Shown: positions 32,361 to 41,249 of the stretch, in pieces
Numbering within the stretch: the stretch's first letter is position 1
How the letters are laid out: the number at the start of each line of letters is the position of its first letter
Origin: Plantago ovata
Lineage: Eukaryota; Streptophyta; Magnoliopsida; Lamiales; Plantaginaceae
NCBI GenBank assembly: GCA_028274465.1
Contig: CM051455.1
Span: 102,174,942-102,238,941, forward strand
Direction: 5' to 3'
Length of the DNA stretch: 64,000 nucleotides
Translations under genes and position numbers: made by a program
The notes under the pieces: generated by a model
The model's input: only the letters and a program-made list of their open reading frames with translations
Database searches by the model: none
What the model was told of the DNA's origin: nothing

Positions 32361-34240
32361 GAATAACACATTAGAATTCAGCGGCCCGGCCAAAACAAAC
32401 TCCATGTCCAAAACACCCATCAGAACCAATAGGCTCAAGAAGCTTCCCCTTACACAAGACAAGCCCACATTCAACCCATTACCATCTGCAGTCTCTTCAA
32501 AATCCAAGTTATTTATTCTAATTCTTAAAGCAAGACAATTTCGGTGAGTTGCCTTTCTTCAATCTGCTCCTATAGCTGAGATGTCTTAAACGAACTAGTC
32601 GTCTAGTCGAGCCTTGAATCACGGTTTACTATATCCAGATTCACATAAACGGCGACCTGGAACCTTTACAGTTCGTACTGTTTGTAAGCACCAATTAAAG
32701 TAACCCGCGTGGCTTTTTGGCCTAAAAAAGAAGGAATCCATTGAAAATTAAAGAGGATTCCGTTATTCTATTCTTTCGACACGCAATTACGGTTTTAGTT
32801 TTACATTTTTTACCAGTCTCTCTAAACAATCTAACGTCATACCTTCACAGCTCGCTCCCTCGAAGAAGATGGTGGGGAAACATGACGGCGATAAGCCACT
32901 CGATTTGTTTCTCAATATTGGTTTAGATGAACGAACGGCCAAAAACACCGTCGCCAACAACAAAGTCACAAACAATCTCACTGCCGTCATTCACGAGGTG
33001 CGTGCGTGCATCCTAAACTCCAATTGCATGTTTGTTTTTCATTTCATATACTGTTTAGCTCAAATTTCTGCTTGTCTTATGCCTTTGTTAATGTAGAAAC
33101 AAACTGACTGATTGTGGAAAGGAATATTCGATTCGTGCTTAGTTGATTTAGGATGGATTTGTTGCTGCGTGATGTTTATCAATCCGATTTTGGTTGAGAA
33201 TTGTTTATTTTCAGTTTATACTAGTTCAATCATATTCGATTCTTGCTTAGTTAATTTAGGATGGATTTTTTGTTGCGAGATGTTTATCAATCCGATTTTG
33301 GTTGAGAATTGTTCATTTTCAGTTTATAATAGTTCAATCAATAGCTAAACTCCAAACAGTGTTGGATTAAACGTTTTAACTTGATTTGAAGGTGTTGTTG
33401 GTATATGAGCTTACTTATTATATCTAGTTAATAATATTTGGATACTGTATTTCAAGCTGGCGTAGCTACTAGTGGTTGTGAACGATCTTTCGGCAATTTG
33501 CTCTACACGGTGAGTCGATACTTTCATTGGGAGGTTTTGTTTACATGAGTAGTAGCTCATAGTTGGCTATGTTTGTATATATGGTACAATTTCGTTGTTT
33601 CGATGGGTAGAAGCATTCCTGGATTAGGTTTCTTATGCATCCTGTGTGTGGATGCTTTGTTTCTTTTTTATGTACCAATACTCCACATGACTTGATTTCA
33701 TGTTTTTGCTTGGCAGGTAGCCACAAAATTTCCGGCAAATGCTCTTGTGCACCGGCCTACTTTATTTTTAAACATTCAAGGTTAACATGTTTTATTTATT
33801 TATTGTATTTTATACTTTACACCATTATGGTTTTCAAATGCGATACTAGCCATTTTCTCTGTTTTCGCAGATTAAGACCCCTGCTCAGTTGGAAGCTGCC
33901 TTTTCTTTTCTTTCTGCTACTTCATCCGATAACTTGAAATCCGATGACTTCGAAGAAGCTTGTGGTGTTGGTATGAGAATATTCATAATATGTATTAATT
34001 GAAGTCTCTTTAGATTATGAATTTGATTGAGAATTTGGGTGGGTTGCATCTTTAGACATTTTTTTATGGGTGTAAGTCATCATTTAATATACCTAGAAAG
34101 CGTAGGGAACACACAACTCTTTGTTATGTATCTGGACTGTTGTGAAGTAAGTCTGATGTGCCTCTGCTTTAGCAGTTTGTTTCTTGTAATGAATTCAATG
34201 TCTTACTTCGGCCCTTCCAAACCGATATCAAAACCCGACC
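32361..34240 (+). pseudogene. GlnRS: GlnRS 5' fragment of unit U2: upstream region and exons 1-4
   Basis: This is the most complete copy. Exon 1 is 32869-32997 (ATG start, 43 codons, containing LFLNIGLDERTAKNTVANNK), exon 2 is 33456-33509 (AGVATSGCERSFGNLLYT), exon 3 is 33717-33780 and exon 4 is 33871-33970 (IKTPAQLEAAFSFL ... ACGVG). This is the start of the N-terminal tRNA-binding domain of plant glutaminyl-tRNA synthetase; the catalytic core is absent. Two lesions make it a pseudogene: the exon 2 acceptor reads ttcaa instead of the ttcag seen in U1, and exon 3 lost 8 bases against U0 (frameshift). Intron 1 carries a 108-bp tandem duplication. The gene is cut off by MULE M3 in the intron after exon 4. 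Confidence 0.8.
33124..33339 (+). repeat. 108-bp tandem duplication in GlnRS intron 1 of unit U2
   Basis: Copies start at 33124 and 33232 (both atattcgatt). Unit U1 has a single copy (about 21819-21926), so the duplication arose after the units separated. The two copies differ at several bases. Confidence 0.85.
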
Positions 34241-34249
34241 CATCGATTA

Positions 34250-34626
34250 AGGGAAAATTATATAGAGAAACTATCAGGCGGTGCCTATGTTGGCGAAAAA
34301 TTCGCTTTCACACCCTTTAGGTTGTTGACTTTTAGGGGGGGTATGAAATGTCCAGAATGCCACTAGTTAATTTAACTGAAAAGACATGATTAGCACACCT
34401 AAATATGAGTTGATGACATTCATAGTGTCACTCCACGCGCTCAAAACCTTCTTTTTGTCAGAACGAATGTACCCATCACACTGTAGCTAGGGTTGGTTTT
34501 CGATGATATGTGATAGTTGGATTCACACACCACCACACATTCAAACTATGACATCTCTGATTCCTTACGAAAAAAAAAAAAAACACTGAAACTTCAATTT
34601 TACGGGTAGTTTTCATTGATTGTTAG
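34250..34626 (-). mobile_element. Left end of MULE M3
   Basis: It matches 17072-17445 of M1, including the terminal repeat (attatatagagaaa ... cgctttcacaccct) and subterminal sequence. It ends at the target duplication gttag (34622-34626) of element F and resumes at 47014. Confidence 0.75.
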
Positions 34627-35391
34627 TGTTAGTGTTGAAATATGTCCAGTCCGCATGTACGAACTGGAGCGGTCTAAGAGCGCGACAAAGCATCATAGGC
34701 CGTCCCTCAAGGGGCACGACCACACCCAAGTATGTCACTAAGGTGTGGACCGACCAACATAGGGTCCGACCATCACTGGGAGGACAACCCTCAAAATAAG
34801 CTCATCACAAGGACAAAGCTGCCAGTGAGCTCGAGGAGCATCTCTATGGCTCGAGGAGATCCTTACGTCAAGGTAACGCTCCTTGAGAGAAACTGAGCAG
34901 GACACTACTCGCACCTTCCACGTACAAGGAGGGCTCGAGGACCCGGAGCGACCAGCCACGGTTGCTCCCTTGGGCCAAGGCCCACGGACCTCCTTAATGG
35001 GCCTGGGCTGAGGAAGGCCTCAATCCTAGCCGTATACGTGTCGCGATCCTACACGACCGGAAGGTGAAAGGCCACAAGTATATAAAGGCCTCATTTACTC
35101 TTCAACAGTAAGCATTAATAACACCTCTCAACCATCACATTTACTACTCGTACTAGGGAAGCCTCACAACTCCCTACTCGTAAAGTCGTCACTCCGGTCT
35201 GATATCTTACAGACCGGACAAGAGACACTAACCCCCCCCCCCCCCCCCCCCGTTAGTATATTTCAGGTACGAGGAAGCGACAAGAAGGCTCACTTCCTAT
35301 CTTAGAGGAACACTACAAGAAGAAGAACTAGAATGACTTAGATTAGTGACTTATTGCGAACTTAGAAAGAAACACGAATTACCCTTCAACA
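34627..35391 (+). repeat. 5' LTR of element F (765 bp)
   Basis: It is paired with 46250-47008. It has a clear TATA box (tatataaag, 35079-35087) and a 20-base C run at 35232-35251, which is only 14 bases in the 3' LTR; this alone explains the 6-bp length difference. Confidence 0.92.
35079..35087 (+). promoter_or_regulatory. TATA box of the element F LTR promoter
   Basis: A perfect TATATAAAG lies about 310 bases before the LTR end; the same box is at 46702-46710 in the 3' LTR. The position fits a U3 promoter with transcription into gag. Confidence 0.75.
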
Positions 35392-35393
35392 TT

Positions 35394-35411
35394 TGGCGCC
35401 GTCTGTGGGAA
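35394..35411 (+). other. Primer-binding site of element F
   Basis: TGGCGCCGTCTGTGGGAA begins two bases after the LTR. This sequence is common in plant Ty3 elements of this type. I do not assign the priming tRNA. Confidence 0.7.
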
Positions 35412-35470
35412 GCGACACGAAAGGTCATTCCTTGCCTACTGGTGAGCCATGACCCTCCTCGTGACCCTTC

Positions 35471-37087
35471 ATGAATATGCCTCCCAGAAGAAGCAACCGT
35501 CTTGCTAATGCACCACCCAGGAACCCTCCTCGACCTAGAGGCCGTCCCTCTAGTAACGGTCGCGGAGGAGGAACGGATGGTGCTCCGAGGGCACCAAGAA
35601 ACAACAATGTTGCAAGGAATCGGGATTACACGGAGGGGGCATTTACTAATGTCACCAACTCCCAAAATGAAAGATCGGGAGAAAACAACCCACAAGGAAT
35701 CCCGGTAGGAAGTTCCTATGGAGCGTTGAGAGTCCCGAACAACGCCGAGCCTAGGGGGCAGCCTCCTCCAGTAGCAATCAACCAACCTCTCGTAGCAGTG
35801 AACCCTCCTCAACCGGCCGCATTGACCTTCACCCTTCCTGATGGACGTGTAGTCCGACCATCAGACTTCGGGATGGGCGAAGCTCAATACGGTCTATTCC
35901 TTCTCACTCTACAAGGATACATCGGAGGTAATGAGACTGCTAGAGTTAATGTCGAGATGCAAGCTCAAGGGGCACAACCAGCGCCGGTACAAGAGCAACC
36001 TCGTGAAACCTTGGTCGCTCCTCGTCAATCCCAAGGAAGAGCACCAGTTGCACAAGATGAAGCACATTCGAGAGCCAACACAAGGCCGATCCAATCTCGA
36101 CTTGGACCATCAAGAGTTCAATCGAGGTTAGGACCCCAAGGTGCCCCGGATGACTTGAGAGACTTGATTGATAGAAGAATACGAGCATCGTTACAAAATG
36201 TAGCTCAACAAGAAAATAGAGCTCAGGTGGTCGCTACACCACCCGCTCTCCCCAATCAAGTTAAGCCCAACCAAGTAACTCCTCAAAACCAACAAGAAGC
36301 GGTGGCGGAGAATCAAGCATTGAGAACAGTAGTTGAGGTAACCCCCTTGATCGACCCGATCACGGGGAGGAGGCTCACTCTGGAGGAACTCAACGCGAGG
36401 AAATCCGCACTTGATGCTCAGATAGAGACTCTACGAGGAACTGTCCAAGAGAAAGAGCAAGACCAAGATCCGAGCCCTTTGTGCGATGAGATTAGAAGCC
36501 ACCAAGCGAAAATAGAAAGAGGGTTCCCCACCTTCGAAAGTTATGATGGAACAAGTTGTCCGAAGGACTATTTGGTAAGATTTGGCACTAAGATGGACGC
36601 TTACGGTCATGATTCAAGGACCAAAGCACTCCTCTTCCCGACTAACCTCTCCGGAGAAGCCATGAAGTGGTGGTCGCGCCTCCCTCATCGATCCATCAAG
36701 TCATATAGAGATCTCTGCAAGGAGTTCTCTAAGCGTTTTGAGAAGGTGATGAACGCCAAGAGACGGGTGAGGTACTTGGCCGAAATTGTTCAGAAAAACA
36801 ACGAAGACTTGAGGGACTTCATCAATCGCTTTCATGAAGCAGCCCTCCAAGTCGAAGATCACTCGATCAATGAGAGGAAAGAATATTTGTATGGTAACAC
36901 TACCAACATCAAGTTCCAAGATGTACTCTCAGCATCGTGTGTGGAGAATGAAGCACAACTTGCCAAAGTTTGCAAGGATTTCCTCGAGGCTGAGGAATTC
37001 CGAAAAACTGTCACCGTGAGAACCAATCTTCCCAAGGAAAAAGGGAAAGAGAAAGAAAAAGAGAAGGAGTACCCTCCTCGCCCTTAG
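35471..37087 (+). CDS. Gag of element F, capsid part (538-aa frame)
   Basis: The N-terminus is basic and proline-rich (MPPRRSNRLANAPPRNPPRP), followed by a long Q/P/N-rich region. The retrotransposon gag fold then spans about residues 330-480 (ERGFPTFESYDG, LFPTNLSGEAMKWWSRLPH, KRFEKVMNAKRR). A run of alternating K and E precedes an in-frame TAG at 37085. The same frame resumes at once and continues through protease, so this is one gag-protease ORF with a single stop. The stop may be a nonsense mutation or, less likely, a readthrough stop. Confidence 0.85.
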   Translation: MNMPPRRSNRLANAPPRNPPRPRGRPSSNGRGGGTDGAPRAPRNNNVARNRDYTEGAFTNVTNSQNERSGENNPQGIPVGSSYGALRVPNNAEPRGQPPPVAINQPLVAVNPPQPAALTFTLPDGRVVRPSDFGMGEAQYGLFLLTLQGYIGGNETARVNVEMQAQGAQPAPVQEQPRETLVAPRQSQGRAPVAQDEAHSRANTRPIQSRLGPSRVQSRLGPQGAPDDLRDLIDRRIRASLQNVAQQENRAQVVATPPALPNQVKPNQVTPQNQQEAVAENQALRTVVEVTPLIDPITGRRLTLEELNARKSALDAQIETLRGTVQEKEQDQDPSPLCDEIRSHQAKIERGFPTFESYDGTSCPKDYLVRFGTKMDAYGHDSRTKALLFPTNLSGEAMKWWSRLPHRSIKSYRDLCKEFSKRFEKVMNAKRRVRYLAEIVQKNNEDLRDFINRFHEAALQVEDHSINERKEYLYGNTTNIKFQDVLSASCVENEAQLAKVCKDFLEAEEFRKTVTVRTNLPKEKGKEKEKEKEYPPRP

Positions 37088-38190
37088 AATCCCGGAAAGC
37101 AAAGGAAAGATCAAAAGTTCGGGTTGATCAAGGAGGGCAACTCTAGAAATGATTTCAGAGACAAGAGGTCTCCTCTTAGAAGGTCACCTCCAAGACGATA
37201 TAGCAACTACACAGACTTAAATAGGCCAAGATCCGACATCTTGAACTATATAGTCTCGAGGAAGCTAGACGTCTCCTGGCCACCCCCGATTAAGGAAAAT
37301 CAAAGGAACAAGAGCTCGGAAAATTTTTGCAAGTTTCACAAGGGGAAAGGGCACACCTCCGATGAGTGTGTCGAGCTCAAGAACGAAATTGAGAGGATGA
37401 TACGCAACGGTCAATTGGTTAGCTACATCCGGAAGGAGGAACCCCTGGCACTCCTGCCCCCACCACCTCGAAGTGGGAGCGAGCACCCTTACCAAGGAAA
37501 CCCTCAGGACGATGACATTCATAATTACAACAATTATGAGAACCGCCCCGTGAATGGAAGCATCCACACTCTCACAATTGCGGGAGGACCCGCAGGGGGC
37601 GACACTCGTAATCAAAGGGAGATTACAGCGGACAACCTTAGGGTCCGAGATGTGAAGTATGCTCAAGCCGCACGACCGGGAACCAATGTTATCTCTTTCG
37701 ATGATAGCGAGATACCTCTGAAGCATGCCGGAGGAGGGAACATCTATGATCCTTGCGTCCCACTGGTAGTTTCCTTGGATGTTCAATCATACAAGTTAGG
37801 AAGAATCCTCGTCGACACCGGGTGCTCGGCAAACTTGATTTTCACCGGAACCTTGAAAAGGATGCAAATGAATCCAAGGGAAGGGCTTAGAGAAGTGAGG
37901 AGCGCATTGGTAGGGTTTGGAGGACAACCTATCATGCCACTCGGAATGATCAATCTCACGGTGTCAATGGGTAGCGCTCCTAGACGAGTGACGCAACAGG
38001 TTCCTTTTGTGGTCGTCGATATGCCGTTTGACTATTTTGCAGTCCTTGGTCGACCCGGTCTCTCTCAATTCCGAGCCGTAGTGTCCACGGTCCACAACAA
38101 GCTAAAGTTCCCCACTCCTTTGGGAATTGGACAAGAAGTAGGAGACATACGAGAAGCATGGGAATGCTACACCTATTCCAAGGAAACGAC
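37088..38190 (+). pseudogene. Zinc-knuckle and protease part of element F gag-pol
   Basis: It is in the same frame as gag after the TAG. It has a CxxH-type zinc-binding stretch (FCKFHKGKGHTSDEC), then IAGGPAGGDTRNQRE, the aspartic protease (GRILVDTGCSANLIFTGTLK) and FAVLGRPGLSQFRAV. The end shows the usual GIGQ ... REAWECY linker. The expected RT should follow, but the sequence switches around 38165-38190 to the RNase H connection in another frame, so an out-of-frame deletion removed RT. Confidence 0.85.
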
Positions 38191-40428
38191 CACTTGCCCA
38201 TCTATTACTTGAGTAAAGTACTTGCCGGGGCTGAAACGTGGTACATGGATATCGAGAGGCTATCCTTTGCCCGCGTTTATACGGCAAGGAGGTTGAAGCC
38301 CTACTTTGGTGCTCACAAGGTTGTAGTCTTGACGAAGCAACCTCTTAAGCAAGTCCTAGGAAAACCCGAAAATTCGGGAAGCATGGCAAGATGGGCAATT
38401 GAATTAAGTGAGTACGACATCGACTATCAAGCACCTGTAGCCAAGAAAGCACAAGTCATCGCCGACTTCCTCGTAGAGTATCCCTCTAAAGGAACTTCAG
38501 AGGAAAGCCCCTCGGAAACACAGAGTGTTATGATGATGGTCGAAGAGCAACCCCAGCAAAACAACCCCATGCAAGCTCTTGAAGATGCTTTAAAAGAGCT
38601 CAAGGCGATGTCCCAAACCAAAAGAAAAAGGCATGAAGTGTTCCTGTCAGAAAAAATCGACGAACCAAAGGGTGCGGAGACCGTCTCTCCAAAACCCAAA
38701 GAATTAGTCGACCATGGAGACGTATGGATTCTTCATGTTGATGGATCCTCATCAGGAAAAAATGGCGGGATAGGAATATACTTCAAGAGTTCCGGAGGAG
38801 CGGAACTCGAGTACGCCGTTACTCTTAGTTTCCCGGTCTCAAACAATGAAGCAGAATATGAAGCCATCCTCATAGCTCTACGTATGGCAAAAGCATTGGA
38901 AGTGAAGAAGCTACATCTATTCACTGATTCTCAACTGGCCGAGAAGCAAATCTCGGGGAAATTCAGAACCAAGAAAGACTCACTGGCTGAGTACAAGAGC
39001 GCCATCACCGAAGAAATCCAAAAATTTGAAAGTTGTGAGATTGAGAAGTTCTCGAGAGATCTCAATCAAAGGGCAGATGCCCTATCAAAGTATGCTTCAG
39101 CTTCCGGAGGAGTGGATACCCGGAATGTGATACTTATGAGAATCAACGCATCATCTTTATGGTCATCAAAGCCAAACGTCTTGGCAATTGACGATCAACA
39201 GAGTTGGATGCAAGAGATAACAACATATCTCAAAAATGGAAGCCTTCCTCGTAACAAGGCTGAAGCGAGGAGGATCAAAGGAAAAGCTCCCCGATACATC
39301 ATGCAAGGAGACTACTTGTACAAAAGGTCTTTCGAGGGGATCTACTTGAGATGCGTCGCCGAGCATGAAGTCCAAAAACTTCTAGGAGAAATGCATCGAG
39401 GAAGTTGCAGGGACCATGCCGGAGGAAGAACCCTCGCACAAAAAGTCATCCAACAAGGATACTACTGGCCCACTGTTCGCGAAGACGCTGCCCAATTTGT
39501 GAGAAGGTGCGAGGAGTGCCAAATGCACGCCAATTTGATCAACGTCCCAGCAAAACCTCTCATGCCAATCACCATCACTTGCCCTTTCGACATATGGGGT
39601 ATCGACATAGTCGGTCCTTTCCCAAGAGGCACGGATCAAAAGAAGTTCATCATTGTTGCGGTCGAATACTTTAGCAAGTGGGCGGAAGTTGAGGCAGTAT
39701 CTACCATCACCGAACAAAGAGTGATGAACTTTGTATGGAGGAACATCGTGTGTCGATTTGGCTTGCCTAGAGTTCTCATCTCGGATAATGGTGCTCAATT
39801 CTGTGGCCAAAGATTCAATGAATGGTGCAAGGAAATGAAGATTGAGAGGAGGTATACCTCTGTAGGACATCCTCAATCCAATGGGCAAACAGAGGCCGTC
39901 AACAAGATCCTCGTCAACAACTTGCAGAAGAGGTTTGCCACCAACAAGGACTGGGTCGATGAGCTTGATGGAGTGGTATGGGCATACCGCACTACTTCAA
40001 AAACAGCTACGAGAGAGACTCCCTTCTCGCTAGTTTATGGGTCCGAGGCGGTCATACCAGCAGAAGTGGCAGTAGAGACCCTCAGAATCCAAGGATATCA
40101 ACCCGAGGACAATCATACAGAGAGGCTCTTCGACCTGGAGACGGTTAGTGAAGCGAGAACCAATGCCCTGGCCAACATCCTCAGATATCAAGCACTAATC
40201 GCGAAGACCTACAACAAAGGCGTGAGAGAGAGAGACTTCCAAGTAGGAGACCTAGTACTCCGAAGAGCAGACATCCTGGGCAAAGTTGGGAAGATGCAAC
40301 CCAATTGGGAAGGCCCCTACAAGATAATTGAAGCAAGGTCCAATGGAAGCTATCGGCTCCAAGACATGGAGGGAAGAGTATTGAAGAACCCATGGAATAC
40401 TTCTAACCTCCAAAGATTCTATGCTTGA
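38158..40428 (+). CDS. RNase H and integrase of element F (756-aa frame)
   Basis: The frame begins just after the RT deletion at HLPIYYLSKVLAGAE (RT-linked RNase H). A second RNase H follows (ILHVDGSSSGKNGGIGIYF, NNEAEYEAILIAL, FTDSQLAEKQ). The integrase then has a zinc region (HRGSCRDHAGGRTLA ... RRCEECQ) and a DDE core: WGIDIVG, LISDNGAQF and GQTEAVNKI are all present. The C-terminal domain ends GSYRLQDMEG. The RNase H-integrase block is uninterrupted and its catalytic residues are intact, although RT is gone. The ATG at 38158 is incidental. Confidence 0.9.
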   Translation: MGMLHLFQGNDHLPIYYLSKVLAGAETWYMDIERLSFARVYTARRLKPYFGAHKVVVLTKQPLKQVLGKPENSGSMARWAIELSEYDIDYQAPVAKKAQVIADFLVEYPSKGTSEESPSETQSVMMMVEEQPQQNNPMQALEDALKELKAMSQTKRKRHEVFLSEKIDEPKGAETVSPKPKELVDHGDVWILHVDGSSSGKNGGIGIYFKSSGGAELEYAVTLSFPVSNNEAEYEAILIALRMAKALEVKKLHLFTDSQLAEKQISGKFRTKKDSLAEYKSAITEEIQKFESCEIEKFSRDLNQRADALSKYASASGGVDTRNVILMRINASSLWSSKPNVLAIDDQQSWMQEITTYLKNGSLPRNKAEARRIKGKAPRYIMQGDYLYKRSFEGIYLRCVAEHEVQKLLGEMHRGSCRDHAGGRTLAQKVIQQGYYWPTVREDAAQFVRRCEECQMHANLINVPAKPLMPITITCPFDIWGIDIVGPFPRGTDQKKFIIVAVEYFSKWAEVEAVSTITEQRVMNFVWRNIVCRFGLPRVLISDNGAQFCGQRFNEWCKEMKIERRYTSVGHPQSNGQTEAVNKILVNNLQKRFATNKDWVDELDGVVWAYRTTSKTATRETPFSLVYGSEAVIPAEVAVETLRIQGYQPEDNHTERLFDLETVSEARTNALANILRYQALIAKTYNKGVRERDFQVGDLVLRRADILGKVGKMQPNWEGPYKIIEARSNGSYRLQDMEGRVLKNPWNTSNLQRFYA

Positions 40429-41249
40429 GTTGTTTGGAGAAAAAGCTTTTTGAAGAACCCCTGTGGAAGGACCATAGCTCGAGAAGGATTCCTCACTAGT
40501 TCAAGTGAGAGGTACCTCTTGTTTTTGCTAAGAAAAGGTTGTAAGAAAACTGGCTGCAAAGCCCCCATTGTAATTGCATTTCCGAAAAATCAATACAATG
40601 TCTATCTTTCAACAAGAAAATGTTCAAGTATAGAACTACTATAGTGCTACTCGATCAAGAGAGCTTACTTGACCTACATAAAAGCTATTCGATTTCCATG
40701 ATTAAGGGGAACCCTCCCCGCTCTCTAATCTCTATAAGAGAATTAATCAGGAAGCCTTTGAAGGGAGTAAAAGCGAGTAGAAGAATGGAATCGAGGAGAA
40801 TGATCCCCATTCTTTCTAACTCAACACTTGGAATTTTTTTTTCCAAGTTCAAACACTTGGAATTCTTTCTTAGTTGTCAAGACGATCGAGAAGTGCGGAA
40901 ACTACTTTGGTAGCTCGAGGAGCATGGCCCGAATTACTCGTAGCGAAGAACATTGGTTCTCGATTCTAACTTATACATTTTTAACTACCCTATCTACGTT
41001 ATACGTCATAACAAAAATGGGAGTTAGTAAAAAACACAAGTATAAGTAAGAAAGCGAAGAGCAACAAATTTTATTGAAGAAAACAAAGAGCGATGAGACA
41101 ACAGTAGACAAACATATGTTACAGATGGATATGTTTCGAAGAGCGCCACAAAGGGCCGAATGAAAATTGTTCGAAAATAAATGCAAGTACGGAAACGGAA
41201 AAATTACAACATGCCCGAGCATACTCGGTCTTCAGGAGGCTCCCCGATC
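40429..41249. other. Spacer of element F between integrase and antisense gene ends
   Basis: The convergent 3' ends of pol (plus) and of the antisense gene (minus) meet here. A short direct repeat of aacacttggaatt lies at about 40823 and 40853. I see no ORF with recognisable content. Confidence 0.5.

Noticed and set aside
32869..33970. Functional glutaminyl-tRNA synthetase gene
   Set aside because: Only the N-terminal exons are present, the exon 2 acceptor is lost and exon 3 is frameshifted; no catalytic domain occurs anywhere in the window.
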